From NCBI RefSeq assembly GCF_026016465.1, contig NZ_CP100390.1, forward strand, positions 2,332,001 through 2,396,000: a DNA stretch of 64,000 nt, given 5' to 3'. Below the pieces are notes generated by a model that did not search any database, was not told the origin of the DNA, and saw only the letters and a program-made list of their open reading frames with translations. The DNA is from Alkalimarinus alittae. GTDB lineage: Bacteria; Pseudomonadota; Gammaproteobacteria; Pseudomonadales; Oleiphilaceae. Of this stretch, positions 17,033 through 27,912 are shown in pieces. Positions within the stretch are counted from its first letter, which is position 1. Each line of letters begins with the position of its first letter. The position numbers and the translations under genes were made by a program.

Positions 17033-18871
17033 TTATCCTTCTAGTAAACCATCAGGCATATATCGTGCGCGTTTTTTTTGCTTTATCTTTGTCACGTCAA
17101 CCATAACAAGGCCATCTATACAGTCGCCAAACCCCGTATCGATTCCAAAGTCTAAAAAGATCAGCCCCCCTGGATCACACAGCTCACTGTATTGTTTAAA
17201 CAATGTAGGAATACTGCACCCCATATTAGACATAATGTGCTTTAAGGTTTTAAAATCTTGTTTGTAATCATCACCTAAAAACTGGATTTTAAGGTGATTT
17301 ATTAAATCTGACGATAACCGATAAGGTGTTTTTGAGCGTGCCAATGGAGTGATATTTGCTTTGTTTACGCTAGATTCGGCTATACATCCTGACGCTTTTA
17401 AGAAGTCGTCCTGATGTTTTAGCTGACCAAAATACAATGTAAAAAAGTAAACCATCAGGTCTTTTGCTGCTTTTGGCATGTCATTAGATAGGCTAACAGG
17501 GCCAAATAAGTATCGAATATCTGGGTTTTGACCCAGAAAAGAACCAATCCCATACCAAAGATAATCTAAGCTTCGTTTGCCCCAGTATTTAGGTTGAACA
17601 AAGCTTCGGCCTAACTCTGCACCTTTCTCTAATATGGGTAATATTGATTCTTCATAGTCAAACAACGACGCACTATATAAACCGTGTACGCCATTATTGT
17701 TAATAATGTCTCTAGCAGCGGCTAAGCGATACGCCCCAACAATTTCGAGGTCTTGCTCATCCCATAACACTAACTGGCTATAAACCGCATCATACTGATC
17801 AATATCACGCCTTTTACCTGTTCCCTCTCCCACAGCTCTAAATGAGATCTCGCGTAAGCGCCCTATTTCTCTTAATGCAGCGCTACTACCTGAGTGTTGG
17901 TATAAATAAATTTGCTTACCATCACTGGTTTTACCTAAATGTAGTTGAGACGATATCAGTTGTTTCAATGCCTTACGTGGCTCAGGATGAGCAACTGCTG
18001 TCTGTGAAGGCCAAATTCCTTGTTTACCTTTTCCTATTTTATAGACATGCTTTTTGAAAAGCTTAACTTGAGTTTTTAACGGTAAACCGCTTTGTTTAAA
18101 CGTATCATTAGCAATTAAACCACCGACACGAATACTCACAGATTTGCGAGTTTGCTTATACATTTCTGGTACAACTATTAAGGACGATAGTGGTTTATAA
18201 ATGGCTGATAACCCATAAAACAAGGCTGAGTTTTTGGCATCAATAAACAGCGGTAAAATAGGCGACTGTGTTGATAATGCAAGCTGCAAAAAATCAAATC
18301 GCCATTTTGGATCACTCACACCTGTTGGTCGAATACGCGACATATCCTGACAAGGGAAAATAATCAACGCACCTTCTTCGGCAAGGTAGTCAACAACAGG
18401 GTTATTTTCGTTTAGACAGGAATCAGAAGATAAGTCAGTGTGCGGTTTGTAAGGCAAAATAAGATGAGCAAGCGGCGAGGATTTGATCGCTTTGGGTAGA
18501 CTCTGATCGCCTTCTATAACCACTTTCACGTCAGGTCGCACATCACTTACTAACTTATAGAGTGCAAGCGCATCAAGCGTCCCTAAAGGGTGATTCGATA
18601 TGATAATGACCCGGCCTTCTGCGGGTATGTTTTCTCTTTCTTTCCAAGGCGTTTGGAAGGAAAAGTTAAAATGTTCAAGAATTTGCTCTACAAACTCAAC
18701 CCCTTGTAGATGAGGATAAGCTTTAATAAATCCGGCAAAAAAGTGATTAATGCCATATAAGTTATCTAAGCTATCAGTTAAAACAGGCTTACGCTGATCT
18801 ACCGGACTATTGGCATCAACTGGCTCAGTAGCCAAACTATCATTAGTCGCTATTAGTCGTTTAAAGCTCAT
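17033..18871 (-). CDS. OlsF-like bifunctional acyltransferase (PlsC domain + OlsB-type GNAT)
   Basis: 612 residues in two halves. Residues about 60-270 resemble a PlsC/lysophospholipid acyltransferase with the block SNHPLGTLDALAL, the form seen in OlsF-type proteins. Residues about 315-590 resemble the OlsB/hemolysin-like N-acyltransferase (LREIGRLREISFRAVGEGTG, GAELGRSFVQPKYWGKRSLD, FGPVSLS). In Serratia OlsF, this fusion makes ornithine lipid by N-acylating ornithine and then O-acylating it. The product may be ornithine lipid or another aminoacyl lipid. It is the first gene of the operon with the hydrolase and M14 peptidase. The start has a GGGGTG ribosome site. Confidence 0.85.
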   Translation of the reverse strand: MSFKRLIATNDSLATEPVDANSPVDQRKPVLTDSLDNLYGINHFFAGFIKAYPHLQGVEFVEQILEHFNFSFQTPWKERENIPAEGRVIIISNHPLGTLDALALYKLVSDVRPDVKVVIEGDQSLPKAIKSSPLAHLILPYKPHTDLSSDSCLNENNPVVDYLAEEGALIIFPCQDMSRIRPTGVSDPKWRFDFLQLALSTQSPILPLFIDAKNSALFYGLSAIYKPLSSLIVVPEMYKQTRKSVSIRVGGLIANDTFKQSGLPLKTQVKLFKKHVYKIGKGKQGIWPSQTAVAHPEPRKALKQLISSQLHLGKTSDGKQIYLYQHSGSSAALREIGRLREISFRAVGEGTGKRRDIDQYDAVYSQLVLWDEQDLEIVGAYRLAAARDIINNNGVHGLYSASLFDYEESILPILEKGAELGRSFVQPKYWGKRSLDYLWYGIGSFLGQNPDIRYLFGPVSLSNDMPKAAKDLMVYFFTLYFGQLKHQDDFLKASGCIAESSVNKANITPLARSKTPYRLSSDLINHLKIQFLGDDYKQDFKTLKHIMSNMGCSIPTLFKQYSELCDPGGLIFLDFGIDTGFGDCIDGLVMVDVTKIKQKKRARYMPDGLLEG

Positions 18872-19004
18872 AACATCACCCCCCTTTTGTTTTTATTAAC
18901 AATATCTAGGGGGTGTGTATCTTTAGTGACAGTTTTATTTCATTTTAATGTCAACTAAGCAACGTCACGCTTAAGCGATCATTGGTTGAACAATGTGTTA
19001 GTTA

Positions 19005-19844
19005 TTACCGTTGTAAATGATCAGCGTGAAAACGAAGATGATCTTCAATGAAGCTCGCGATGAAATAATAGCTATGGTCATAACCTTCATGGAGGCGAAC
19101 CTCTAATGGGTAATCACTTGCTTTTGCCGCGGCTTCAAGTAACTCAGGTTTTAATTGCTCTGTTAAAAAGTCATCTGCTAACCCTTGGTCAACTAAACCG
19201 GGTACCTTTTGAGTCGCTTCGCGCATTAAAATACTTGCATCGTAGTTGCGCCACGTTTTACTGTCTTCACCCAAATACGCGGTAAAGGCTTTTTTACCCC
19301 AAGGACAATTTGACGGGTTGCTAATCGGGCTAAACGCCGATACAGATGTAAAACGTTCAGGGTTTCGTAACGAAATAACGAGTGCACCGTGCCCCCCCAT
19401 CGAATGACCAGATATAGCCCGTTTATTAGACACCGGGAAAGTAGATTCAATCAACGCCGGTAACTCATTCACAATGTAGTCATACATTTGATAATGATGA
19501 CGCCAAGGCGCCTCAGTAGCATTTACATAAAACCCTGCACCTTTACCTAAATCATAGCCTTCATCGTCTGCAACATCTTCACCTCGCGGACTGGTATCGG
19601 GTGCTACAATAGCAATGCCTAATTCAGCCGCTATACGGTGCGCGCCGGCTTTCTGCATAAAGTTTTCATCGGTACAGGTTAGGCCCGACAACCAATACAG
19701 CACGGGCACTTTCTCACCACTTGATGCTTGAGGTGGAAGATAAATAGCAAAACGCATTGTGCAATTTAGTGATGACGATACATGGCTATACTGCTTATGC
19801 CAGCCACCAAACGTTTTATTACTACTTAAATTTTCAATTGTCAT
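19005..19844 (-). CDS. fghA: S-formylglutathione hydrolase
   Basis: 279 residues, the normal length. Esterase-D family with nucleophile [11 protein letters not shown], and [19 protein letters not shown] at the end carrying the catalytic His. [17 protein letters not shown] is a family signature. It hydrolyses S-formylglutathione to formate and glutathione, the second step of glutathione-dependent formaldehyde oxidation. It lies 75 bp downstream of the dehydrogenase for the first step on the same strand. Confidence 0.97.
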   Translation of the reverse strand: MTIENLSSNKTFGGWHKQYSHVSSSLNCTMRFAIYLPPQASSGEKVPVLYWLSGLTCTDENFMQKAGAHRIAAELGIAIVAPDTSPRGEDVADDEGYDLGKGAGFYVNATEAPWRHHYQMYDYIVNELPALIESTFPVSNKRAISGHSMGGHGALVISLRNPERFTSVSAFSPISNPSNCPWGKKAFTAYLGEDSKTWRNYDASILMREATQKVPGLVDQGLADDFLTEQLKPELLEAAAKASDYPLEVRLHEGYDHSYYFIASFIEDHLRFHADHLQR

Positions 19845-19919
19845 AACCTACTCTCCCTGAATAAGTAAACCGTAAACCAGCTGCCCACTCATAAATGAGC
19901 AGCTGAAATAAAGGTTTGT

Positions 19920-21068
<1,149 letters not shown>

Positions 21069-21288
21069 TTAACTAAGAAATTTAAGATCATCGCTTAATT
21101 CCAATGAATGATAGTTTAGCGATAACCGATAAAGAAGATAATCCCCCTATTTATCAATTCACTTTTACTGCTGAGTAATAATAAAGCTTCTGCGAGTAAA
21201 TTAGATCGTGTTAAGCTTAGTTGAATATAGCGCCAATGCTGATTCGTTTTTATCAGTCTTTTGGCACAGTCCTAGAGGTGAAGTAGCA

Positions 21289-22164
21289 ATGTTCGACTGG
21301 GAAGGTGTTAGTGAGTTTGTAGCCGTCGCAGAGACGGAAAGCTTTACTGCAGCCGCTAAACGGCTAGCAATATCGACGGCTCAAGTCAGTAGGCAAGTCA
21401 GCGCGCTTGAAGCACGATTAGCCACCAAGCTTTTTTATAGAACCACTCGCAATGTATCGGTTACCGAAGTTGGTAACATATACTATCAACATTGCAGACT
21501 AGCACTAGATGGCCTTCAAGAAGCCCAGCGTGCTATAACTGACCTGCAAAGAATCCCTAAAGGTAAATTACAAATCACCGCGCCAGTCACGTATGGCGAA
21601 AACCCTATAGCACCATTAATCAATAACTTTGTTTTAAAGTATCCAGAACTCGATGTACGACTACATTTAACTAATCAAAAGCTTAATCTAATTGACGAAG
21701 GGTTCGATCTTGCTATTCGATTAGGTAAGCTCGATGACTCTAGTATGATGGCAAGGCGTTTAGCGTCACGCACTCAATATGTATGTGCATCACCAGTATA
21801 TCTTGCTAAGTTTGGTGTACCGCACTCACTATCTGAGCTTGACCGTCACAACTGCCTTCAGGGTACACTGGATTACTGGCACTTTCAGGAGCAAGGTAAA
21901 GTTCGTAATATACGGGTTAAAGGCAATATTAAATGCAATTGTGGTCGCGCCTTAGTGGATGCCGCATTAAAAGGGATAGGTATTGTTCAATTACCCGACT
22001 ACTATGTACTACCCTTTATTAAAACAGGTGAACTAGTATCTTTATTAGAAAATAACCGGGAGTCAGACGAAGGGGTTTGGGCCTTGTATCCTCAGAATAG
22101 GAACTTATCACCCAAGGTTCGATTATTATTAGATTACCTCGCTGAAGAACTCGATAAAACTTAA
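21289..22164 (+). CDS. LysR-type transcriptional regulator
   Basis: I place the start at ATG 21289 (291 residues, preceded by GAGGTGAAG), not at the TTG/GTG-type frame start at 21208, because the LysR N-terminus begins MFDWEGVSEFVAVAETESF. The winged HTH is at about residues 17-37 (FTAAAKRLAISTAQVSRQVS). The remainder is the substrate-binding domain. It is divergent from the frmA-fghA genes (238-bp gap) and is the natural candidate regulator of formaldehyde detoxification, although the inducer cannot be read from sequence. Confidence 0.92.
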   Translation: MFDWEGVSEFVAVAETESFTAAAKRLAISTAQVSRQVSALEARLATKLFYRTTRNVSVTEVGNIYYQHCRLALDGLQEAQRAITDLQRIPKGKLQITAPVTYGENPIAPLINNFVLKYPELDVRLHLTNQKLNLIDEGFDLAIRLGKLDDSSMMARRLASRTQYVCASPVYLAKFGVPHSLSELDRHNCLQGTLDYWHFQEQGKVRNIRVKGNIKCNCGRALVDAALKGIGIVQLPDYYVLPFIKTGELVSLLENNRESDEGVWALYPQNRNLSPKVRLLLDYLAEELDKT

Positions 22165-22256
22165 CGTGATGATATTTTTCGCTAAGACACTTTAAAGCAT
22201 CATAATTCACACACTATCAATCATAATAATTAACATTAAGTTTAACGGCTAATAGA

Positions 22257-23507
22257 TTGAAATCAAAACATAAAAAACCATTACCTTTGTTTGATACACT
22301 CAAAGTGATGCTAGAAGAAAAGTACGAAAAGAACCCTTCTGTGGTGGCGCGAATTGAATCAGATGCGCCGACAAATGCGTTATCGGATTATACTATTGCG
22401 TGTGAGTTTCTCTGCAGCTACAGAGGAAGCGCTGATACTTTTGCCTCTTACCGCCGAGAAGTTGAACGCCTATTGCAGTGGGCGTGGTTTGTTGCAGGTG
22501 TTAGCCTTAGAGATATACGACGCGCAGAAATAGATGACTTTTTAGCATTTTGCCAACACCCACCTAAAGAATGGATAGGATTAAAAACAGTCTCACGTTT
22601 TACCGAACATCACGGCAAACGAGTCGTAAATCCTGAGTGGCGCCCTTTTGTTTCAAAAGTAGGTAAAGTTGAATACTCAGCGGAGCAAGCCCCAGATATT
22701 AGTAACTGGGCATTATCTCAAAAGTCATTTCAGGCCATTTTTTCGATTCTTAGTAGCTTTTTCAATTTCCTGATTCAAGAAGAGCACAGTGACGTAAACC
22801 CTATTTCGTTGATACGTCAAAAAAGTAAATTCATCCGAAAAAAACAAAGTGAGAAAATTCGCCGCCTCTCAGACCTTCAGTGGGAGTATGTAATAGAAAC
22901 CGCCGAGATCATGGCCGAACAAAATGCATTAATACACGAGCGAACACTATTTGTTATGAATGCACTCTACGGCATGTATTTACGTATATCAGAGCTCACT
23001 CAAAGTGATCGTTGGTACCCTAAAATGGGTGATTTTCAGCTCGACATGGATGGAAATTGGTGGTTCATTACTGTCGGTAAAGGTAATAAAGAGCGTTCGG
23101 TTTCGGTCAGTGACGAAATGCTTACCGCTTTAAAACGATATCGCACCTATCGTAACCTATCCGTATTACCCTACCCTGGAGAACAAACACCGCTAATCCC
23201 TAAAACACGAGGCTCTGGTGGCATTTCAAGTACACGTCAAATTAGAAATATCGTTCAAACCTGCTTCGATGCAGCCGTGAAAAGAATGATCGAAGATGGC
23301 TTTACCGAAGATTCTGAGCGTTTAAAAACCGCGACAGTTCACTGGTTAAGGCACACGGGTATTTCTGATGATGTTAAGCGACGCCCTCGTGAGCATGTGC
23401 GTGATGATGCAGGTCACGGCTCGAGCGCAATTACAGATAAATATATCGATGTTGAATTACGCGAACGCCACGCATCTGCACGCAAAAAATCAATTAAGCC
23501 TAGCTAA
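22257..23507 (+). CDS. Tyrosine recombinase/integrase, orphan
   Basis: 416 residues from a TTG start. An N-terminal SAM-like core-binding domain (about 45-190) is followed by the catalytic domain. The catalytic residues can be placed: Arg243 (MYLRISELT), a Lys in GKGNKER, HWLRHTG (His362, Arg365), AGHGSS, and Tyr396 in TDKYI. All expected residues are present, so it may be active. There are no prophage, integron or transposon genes beside it, no tRNA and no visible att repeat. It lies 92 bp after the LysR gene and just before mgtE. Function unknown; XerC/D-like or stand-alone element integrase are options. Confidence 0.9.
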   Translation: MKSKHKKPLPLFDTLKVMLEEKYEKNPSVVARIESDAPTNALSDYTIACEFLCSYRGSADTFASYRREVERLLQWAWFVAGVSLRDIRRAEIDDFLAFCQHPPKEWIGLKTVSRFTEHHGKRVVNPEWRPFVSKVGKVEYSAEQAPDISNWALSQKSFQAIFSILSSFFNFLIQEEHSDVNPISLIRQKSKFIRKKQSEKIRRLSDLQWEYVIETAEIMAEQNALIHERTLFVMNALYGMYLRISELTQSDRWYPKMGDFQLDMDGNWWFITVGKGNKERSVSVSDEMLTALKRYRTYRNLSVLPYPGEQTPLIPKTRGSGGISSTRQIRNIVQTCFDAAVKRMIEDGFTEDSERLKTATVHWLRHTGISDDVKRRPREHVRDDAGHGSSAITDKYIDVELRERHASARKKSIKPS

Positions 23508-23578
23508 CTATAATAGCTTCAACGGCTTAATATTAGACCAATACCCCATACTCAACGGGATCTTCGTTGGAGAGATTT

Positions 23579-24922
23579 ATGAGTACAAGTAACCTGTATC
23601 AAGGTGTTTCAATTCCCGAAGCCCAGGCTGATTCAACAGAAATAAATTACTTTATAGAATCAGCCTACCCCGTTGATATTGCAGCCTTTATCGAAAGCTT
23701 AGATCTGGGCTTAGGCTTGACTCATTTACTTAAACTTGACGTTGAAAAACGTGCCCAAGTCTTCAGCTATTTAGACCTCGAAACACAGGTTCAATTTGCC
23801 AACGCTTTATCCCATGAAGCGCTAGCTGAAATTGCATCGAAAATGGCTTCAGATAACCGTGTTGACCTGTACAACCAGTTAGAGCCTAGCGAACAACAAC
23901 AATTATTAGAAGATCTCGATAGAGAGCAACGCGAGGACGTTAAGCGATTATCTGTTTATGCAGAGAAGACCGCTGGCGCGTTAATGAGTTCTGAGTATGT
24001 CACGCTTGCGGGCAATCTAACCGCAAAACAGGCTATCGACCAACTTAGACATGAGGCCCCCAAAAAAACAGCCATCTATCGGTCTTATATTATTGATGCT
24101 GAGTTACGCCTATTGGGTGTTGTGCGGTTACATGAGCTTATATTAGCGTCAGATGACACCCCGATATCCAAAATAATGGATCAAAACCCTGTTAAAATGT
24201 CGATTGATGACGCTCAAGAAGACGTTGCTAATACCATTAATCGCTATGATCTAACCACGATCCCAATCGTAGATGCCAATAACAGACTAGTAGGTATCGT
24301 GACTCATGATGATGCTGCAGACGCTATGCAGCAAGAAACAACAGAAGATTTTCATAAAGCAGGCACCGTAGAGCCGTTAACGCAAAGTGTCATGAAAGCC
24401 AGTATGGGGCTACTTTATAAAAAACGCGTTGTTTGGCTTTCTTTACTTATATTCGGAAACTTGTTTTCGGGTGCCGGGTTAGCGTTTTTTGAAGAAACTA
24501 TTTTAGCGTATGTATCCCTCGTATTTTTCTTACCTCTTTTAATTGATAGTAGCGGTAATGCCGGGTCGCAGTCTGCCACGCTTATGGTTCGAGCCATGGC
24601 AACAGGAGATGTAACCATGAAAGACTGGAAAAAGCTTATCTCACGAGAGCTTGTTATTGCGCTAGCACTCGGATTAACCATGGCTCTATTAGTCTTTCCG
24701 GTGGGCGTAATGCGCGGCGGTTATGAAATTGCTATGGTGATAGGCTTAACCATGGTGTTTGTGGTGATGGTCGGCAGTTTAGTGGGTTTATCCTTACCTT
24801 TCTTATTAAGCAAGCTTAAACTAGACCCTGCAACCGCAAGCGGACCACTCGTCACGACCATTGCAGATGCCGTTGGCGTAGTGGTGTACTTTTCTATTGC
24901 TACTTCGCTATTGGATTTATGA
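23579..24922 (+). CDS. mgtE: Magnesium transporter MgtE
   Basis: 447 residues from ATG 23579, chosen for the TTGGAGAG ribosome site just before it; an in-frame TTG lies at 23567. It has an N-terminal MgtE superhelical domain (about 30-130), a CBS-domain pair (about 135-260) and five C-terminal membrane helices (about 280-445), including SSGNAGSQSATLMVRA. It is a Mg2+-gated inner-membrane channel, with the cytosolic domains acting as Mg2+ sensor. It is transcribed in the same direction as the recombinase (71-bp gap) and the DUF1275 gene. Confidence 0.96.
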   Translation: MSTSNLYQGVSIPEAQADSTEINYFIESAYPVDIAAFIESLDLGLGLTHLLKLDVEKRAQVFSYLDLETQVQFANALSHEALAEIASKMASDNRVDLYNQLEPSEQQQLLEDLDREQREDVKRLSVYAEKTAGALMSSEYVTLAGNLTAKQAIDQLRHEAPKKTAIYRSYIIDAELRLLGVVRLHELILASDDTPISKIMDQNPVKMSIDDAQEDVANTINRYDLTTIPIVDANNRLVGIVTHDDAADAMQQETTEDFHKAGTVEPLTQSVMKASMGLLYKKRVVWLSLLIFGNLFSGAGLAFFEETILAYVSLVFFLPLLIDSSGNAGSQSATLMVRAMATGDVTMKDWKKLISRELVIALALGLTMALLVFPVGVMRGGYEIAMVIGLTMVFVVMVGSLVGLSLPFLLSKLKLDPATASGPLVTTIADAVGVVVYFSIATSLLDL

Positions 24923-24980
24923 CACTAGGTTAACATGAACTCAATACTGATCATTGTAACAAGCTAATTGGGGTTAGACG

Positions 24981-25658
24981 TTGATAAGAAACTTACCGAA
25001 ATGGATAGAATATGGTGCGTTTATTTTGGCATTTATTGCTGGCTGCATCAATGCAATCGGTCTCTTAGGCTTTGAGCACCAAGCGGTATCCCATGTTTCA
25101 GGAACCGCAACATTGCTAGGCACAAAAATATTTGAGAACTCTGTGCAAAGCACCTTTCACTTACTGGGTATTTTAGCAGCATTCTTTTTGGGTGCTTCAA
25201 TCTCTGGATTTCTATTGAGAGGAAGTGCATTAAAGCTTGGACGACATTACGACACCACGTTAATGATTGAAGGGCTGCTTATTTTTGTGGCATTTTATCT
25301 GCTATCAAAAGGATCTTACTACGGGCACTTCGCTGCATCAGCCGCCTGCGGTCTTCAAAACGCATTGGCCACCACGTACAGCGGAGCCATTATACGTACT
25401 ACTCATTTAACCGGTATATTTACTGATCTAGGCATTATGCTGGGTTCAGTCTTGAGAGGTGAAGCCTTTGATAAACGAAAAGCTATCTTATTTATATTGA
25501 TCATTGCAGGCTTTATCGTAGGGAGTATATTTGGTGCTTTCTTGTTTGAGAAAATGCTATTTAAAGCACTCTTAGCACCCGCATTTATTTGTTTATTACT
25601 CGCGTTGAGCTATCGAATATATCAAAAAAGCCAAACAAAGAAGTCATTAAGCAGCTAA
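24981..25658 (+). CDS. DUF1275 family membrane protein (YoaK-like)
   Basis: 225 residues from a TTG start with GGGG 7 bp upstream. Six membrane segments with family patterns FIAGCINAIGLLGFE, HVSGTATLLG and AASAACGLQNALATTYSGAIIRTTHLTGIFTDLG. The function of DUF1275 proteins is not established; a transporter role is usually assumed. It starts 58 bp after mgtE and may be in the same transcript. Confidence 0.88.
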   Translation: MIRNLPKWIEYGAFILAFIAGCINAIGLLGFEHQAVSHVSGTATLLGTKIFENSVQSTFHLLGILAAFFLGASISGFLLRGSALKLGRHYDTTLMIEGLLIFVAFYLLSKGSYYGHFAASAACGLQNALATTYSGAIIRTTHLTGIFTDLGIMLGSVLRGEAFDKRKAILFILIIAGFIVGSIFGAFLFEKMLFKALLAPAFICLLLALSYRIYQKSQTKKSLSS

Positions 25659-25778
25659 CGAGTGGATAAGCAGTGTCCATACGCCATTAAAAAATCATTA
25701 TTTTATATAAGACAGCTTACACATGTATAAAATTATTGGTAAACTGCTTTTTTACAAATTTAATGCATGGTCTAAATT

Positions 25779-26009
25779 ATGGAAGATTGGAATATATCCA
25801 TTAAACAGCAGCTTGTAACGCATAGTTCAGGCAGTACGTTCAAGTTTAATGGTCAACCAGGGTCAACAGATTACGGAATATCGCCCTCATTTAAAAGTAA
25901 AAACCTTTCAGTACTGGAACAAGCGCAACTCATTCGTATAGCGTCAAACCTATATCAAGACGCCGTTAAAAAAGGGCGTTCACTTAATACGGCAGATAAC
26001 GTCGCCTAG
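25779..26009 (+). CDS. Small hypothetical protein (76 aa)
   Basis: A 76-residue ORF starting MEDWNISIKQQLV, with a Ser/Gly-rich middle and a helical end (SVLEQAQLIRIASNLYQDAVKKG). No signal peptide, membrane segment or known domain was recognised, and the ribosome site is weak. It lies between the DUF1275 and HDOD genes on the same strand. It may be a real small gene, because the ORF is open and composition fits, but no function can be given. Confidence 0.55.
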   Translation: MEDWNISIKQQLVTHSSGSTFKFNGQPGSTDYGISPSFKSKNLSVLEQAQLIRIASNLYQDAVKKGRSLNTADNVA

Positions 26010-26160
26010 TCTAGTCAAAACAGCTTACACTCTACTTTTTGTCATTACATTAACGCAGACCTGTTTCTTCGATTTGACATAAAGCCTATAGACTTCTTAA
26101 CTAAATGCGAAGTTCCAAAATATTGGCCGTATTTAACTTAATAACAGGAAGTAGAGTGAT

Positions 26161-27231
26161 ATGCCTTGGCAATGGATTAATCGAATTTTCAATCGAGCCT
26201 CTTCTGTTCCCCCTCATTACGAAAGCACCCTCAACGCTAATCATTCTGAACCTTCAGCAACGATAGATACCAACAAACTTAATCTAGATGAAACTGAAAA
26301 CCACCTTATTCAGTCTACGTCTAACGAGTTAGAATCTGCATTTTTTTGCTGGCTATTAAACTGCACTGAATCTGAACTCCAAATGACAACAGACCAATTA
26401 AACGAAAAAGAACAAAAAATACTTAAAACTTTAGATCATGATGCACTCAGCATCGATCAAATACCACGACGGCCTGCCTCATTTCCGCTGCTTATCAAGC
26501 TTCTAAATAAAGATGACTCATCAACCCGTGAAATATCAAATACCCTCCTTGCCGACCCGGCTCTGGCAACCCAGACACTCAAAACCGCCAATTCACCTTT
26601 TTTTCGTGTATCAAGCGAACCGATAGACAGCGTGGAACAAGCGGTATTTATACTGGGTAGTGAAGGTATTAGGAACATCATATCAGCCACTGTCATGATG
26701 CCGCTGATGAAAGGGGGCAACAGCAAAGAAGGAGAGTTCAGCCAAAAAGTCTGGGAATGGGGGCTTTTATCCGCAACAGCCAGTGATCAGTATTCCTTCT
26801 ATCAAGGGCATGAGTCTAGCGCCCTTTACATCTTAGGCTTGCTACCTGCATTAACGTACTTATTAATCTATCGCTCATTACTGTCATATTCAGCTGATGA
26901 TCCTTCAATAGGTGAATTAGAACCCTCAATGATTAAATCGATCATTCAAAAAAGAAACTGGAAAATGTGTCATGAGATTTGTCAGCAATGGGGCTTGCCA
27001 CCCGCGTCTAATAAATACTTACTAGACGCGGAAAGGCCTTCTACTGATAAGTCCCTTTCACCGCTGCGTGACGGTATCTTTATGGGCACACATAAGATAT
27101 TGCAATCAGTATCACGCTCTCCTATTGCAGACCGTGATGTACACCGTTTAAGTCGTGCACCTAAAGCCGTTGATAAAAAAGTGATTAAATACCTTGAGGA
27201 AAAACTAAAGGCTGCTTCAGCTATACCCTAA
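26161..27231 (+). CDS. HDOD domain protein
   Basis: 356 residues. After a polar N-terminus (1-95), an HDOD domain spans about 100-300: LDHDALSIDQIPRRPASFPLLIKLL, LLADPALATQTLKTANSPFF, VEQAVFILGSEGIRNIISA. HDOD proteins are HD-like domains without the full catalytic metal motif and act in signalling networks. The partner here is unknown. No additional output domain is present. GGAAGTAGAG lies before ATG 26161. It is convergent with eda. Confidence 0.87.
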   Translation: MPWQWINRIFNRASSVPPHYESTLNANHSEPSATIDTNKLNLDETENHLIQSTSNELESAFFCWLLNCTESELQMTTDQLNEKEQKILKTLDHDALSIDQIPRRPASFPLLIKLLNKDDSSTREISNTLLADPALATQTLKTANSPFFRVSSEPIDSVEQAVFILGSEGIRNIISATVMMPLMKGGNSKEGEFSQKVWEWGLLSATASDQYSFYQGHESSALYILGLLPALTYLLIYRSLLSYSADDPSIGELEPSMIKSIIQKRNWKMCHEICQQWGLPPASNKYLLDAERPSTDKSLSPLRDGIFMGTHKILQSVSRSPIADRDVHRLSRAPKAVDKKVIKYLEEKLKAASAIP

Positions 27232-27250
27232 GGTATTTAGTACGAGTAAA

Positions 27251-27880
27251 TTACGATAATCTCGCAGCTAGTGTCGTCACAGCGTCCCAGTTTTTTTCCC
27301 TTATAAGGTGGTTCGCCGCAAACCAAGAACCGCCGATACAGCGCACGTTATCTAAGTCAAGATAATCACTATAATCTTGCTCACTGATGCCTCCCGTTGG
27401 ACAAAATATCACTTGGGGAAATGGCCCAGAAAGGGCTTTTAACATGTTAACCCCGCCAATTTGTGCAGCAGGGTAAAACTTTAGGAATTCATAGCCGCTT
27501 TCAAGTGCAGTCATAATCTCAGTGGCTGTCGCAACACCGGGTAAGTAAGCAACGCCGTATTGTTCTGCTCGCTCAGCAATTTTTGCAGAAAAACCTGGGC
27601 TAACGATAAATCGTCCTCCAGCCTTGGCCACTTGATCAACCTGCTCGGGGGTTACTACTGTTCCCGCACCCACAATAATATCTGGAAACTGATCGGCTAA
27701 TGCATTGATGGAATCTAAGGCTGCAGGCGTTCGCAACGTAATTTCAACCATACGCACTCCGCCTGCTTTCAACGCATTTGCTAACGGTATAGCGTTATCT
27801 TTATGATCTATAACAATCACAGCAACAACAGGTTTACCTTGCATGAGCCAGGCATCGAACATGGCTTTAGATTTATTCAT
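27251..27880 (-). CDS. eda: 2-keto-3-deoxy-6-phosphogluconate (KDPG) aldolase
   Basis: 209 residues, the normal size. Class I aldolase with the catalytic Glu in MVEITLRTPAAL, the Schiff-base Lys in FLKFYPAAQIGG, GAGTV and CPTGGI. It cleaves KDPG to pyruvate and glyceraldehyde-3-phosphate. It is the last gene of the zwf-pgl-edd-eda operon, 32 bp after edd. Confidence 0.97.
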   Translation of the reverse strand: MNKSKAMFDAWLMQGKPVVAVIVIDHKDNAIPLANALKAGGVRMVEITLRTPAALDSINALADQFPDIIVGAGTVVTPEQVDQVAKAGGRFIVSPGFSAKIAERAEQYGVAYLPGVATATEIMTALESGYEFLKFYPAAQIGGVNMLKALSGPFPQVIFCPTGGISEQDYSDYLDLDNVRCIGGSWFAANHLIREKNWDAVTTLAARLS

Positions 27881-27912
27881 AACAACTCCCTTTACTGTTC
27901 AATGGGGTATCT

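Noticed and set aside
21208-21288. The upstream N-terminal extension of the LysR regulator
   Set aside because: The 27 added residues do not fit the LysR family, and a better ribosome site lies before 21289.
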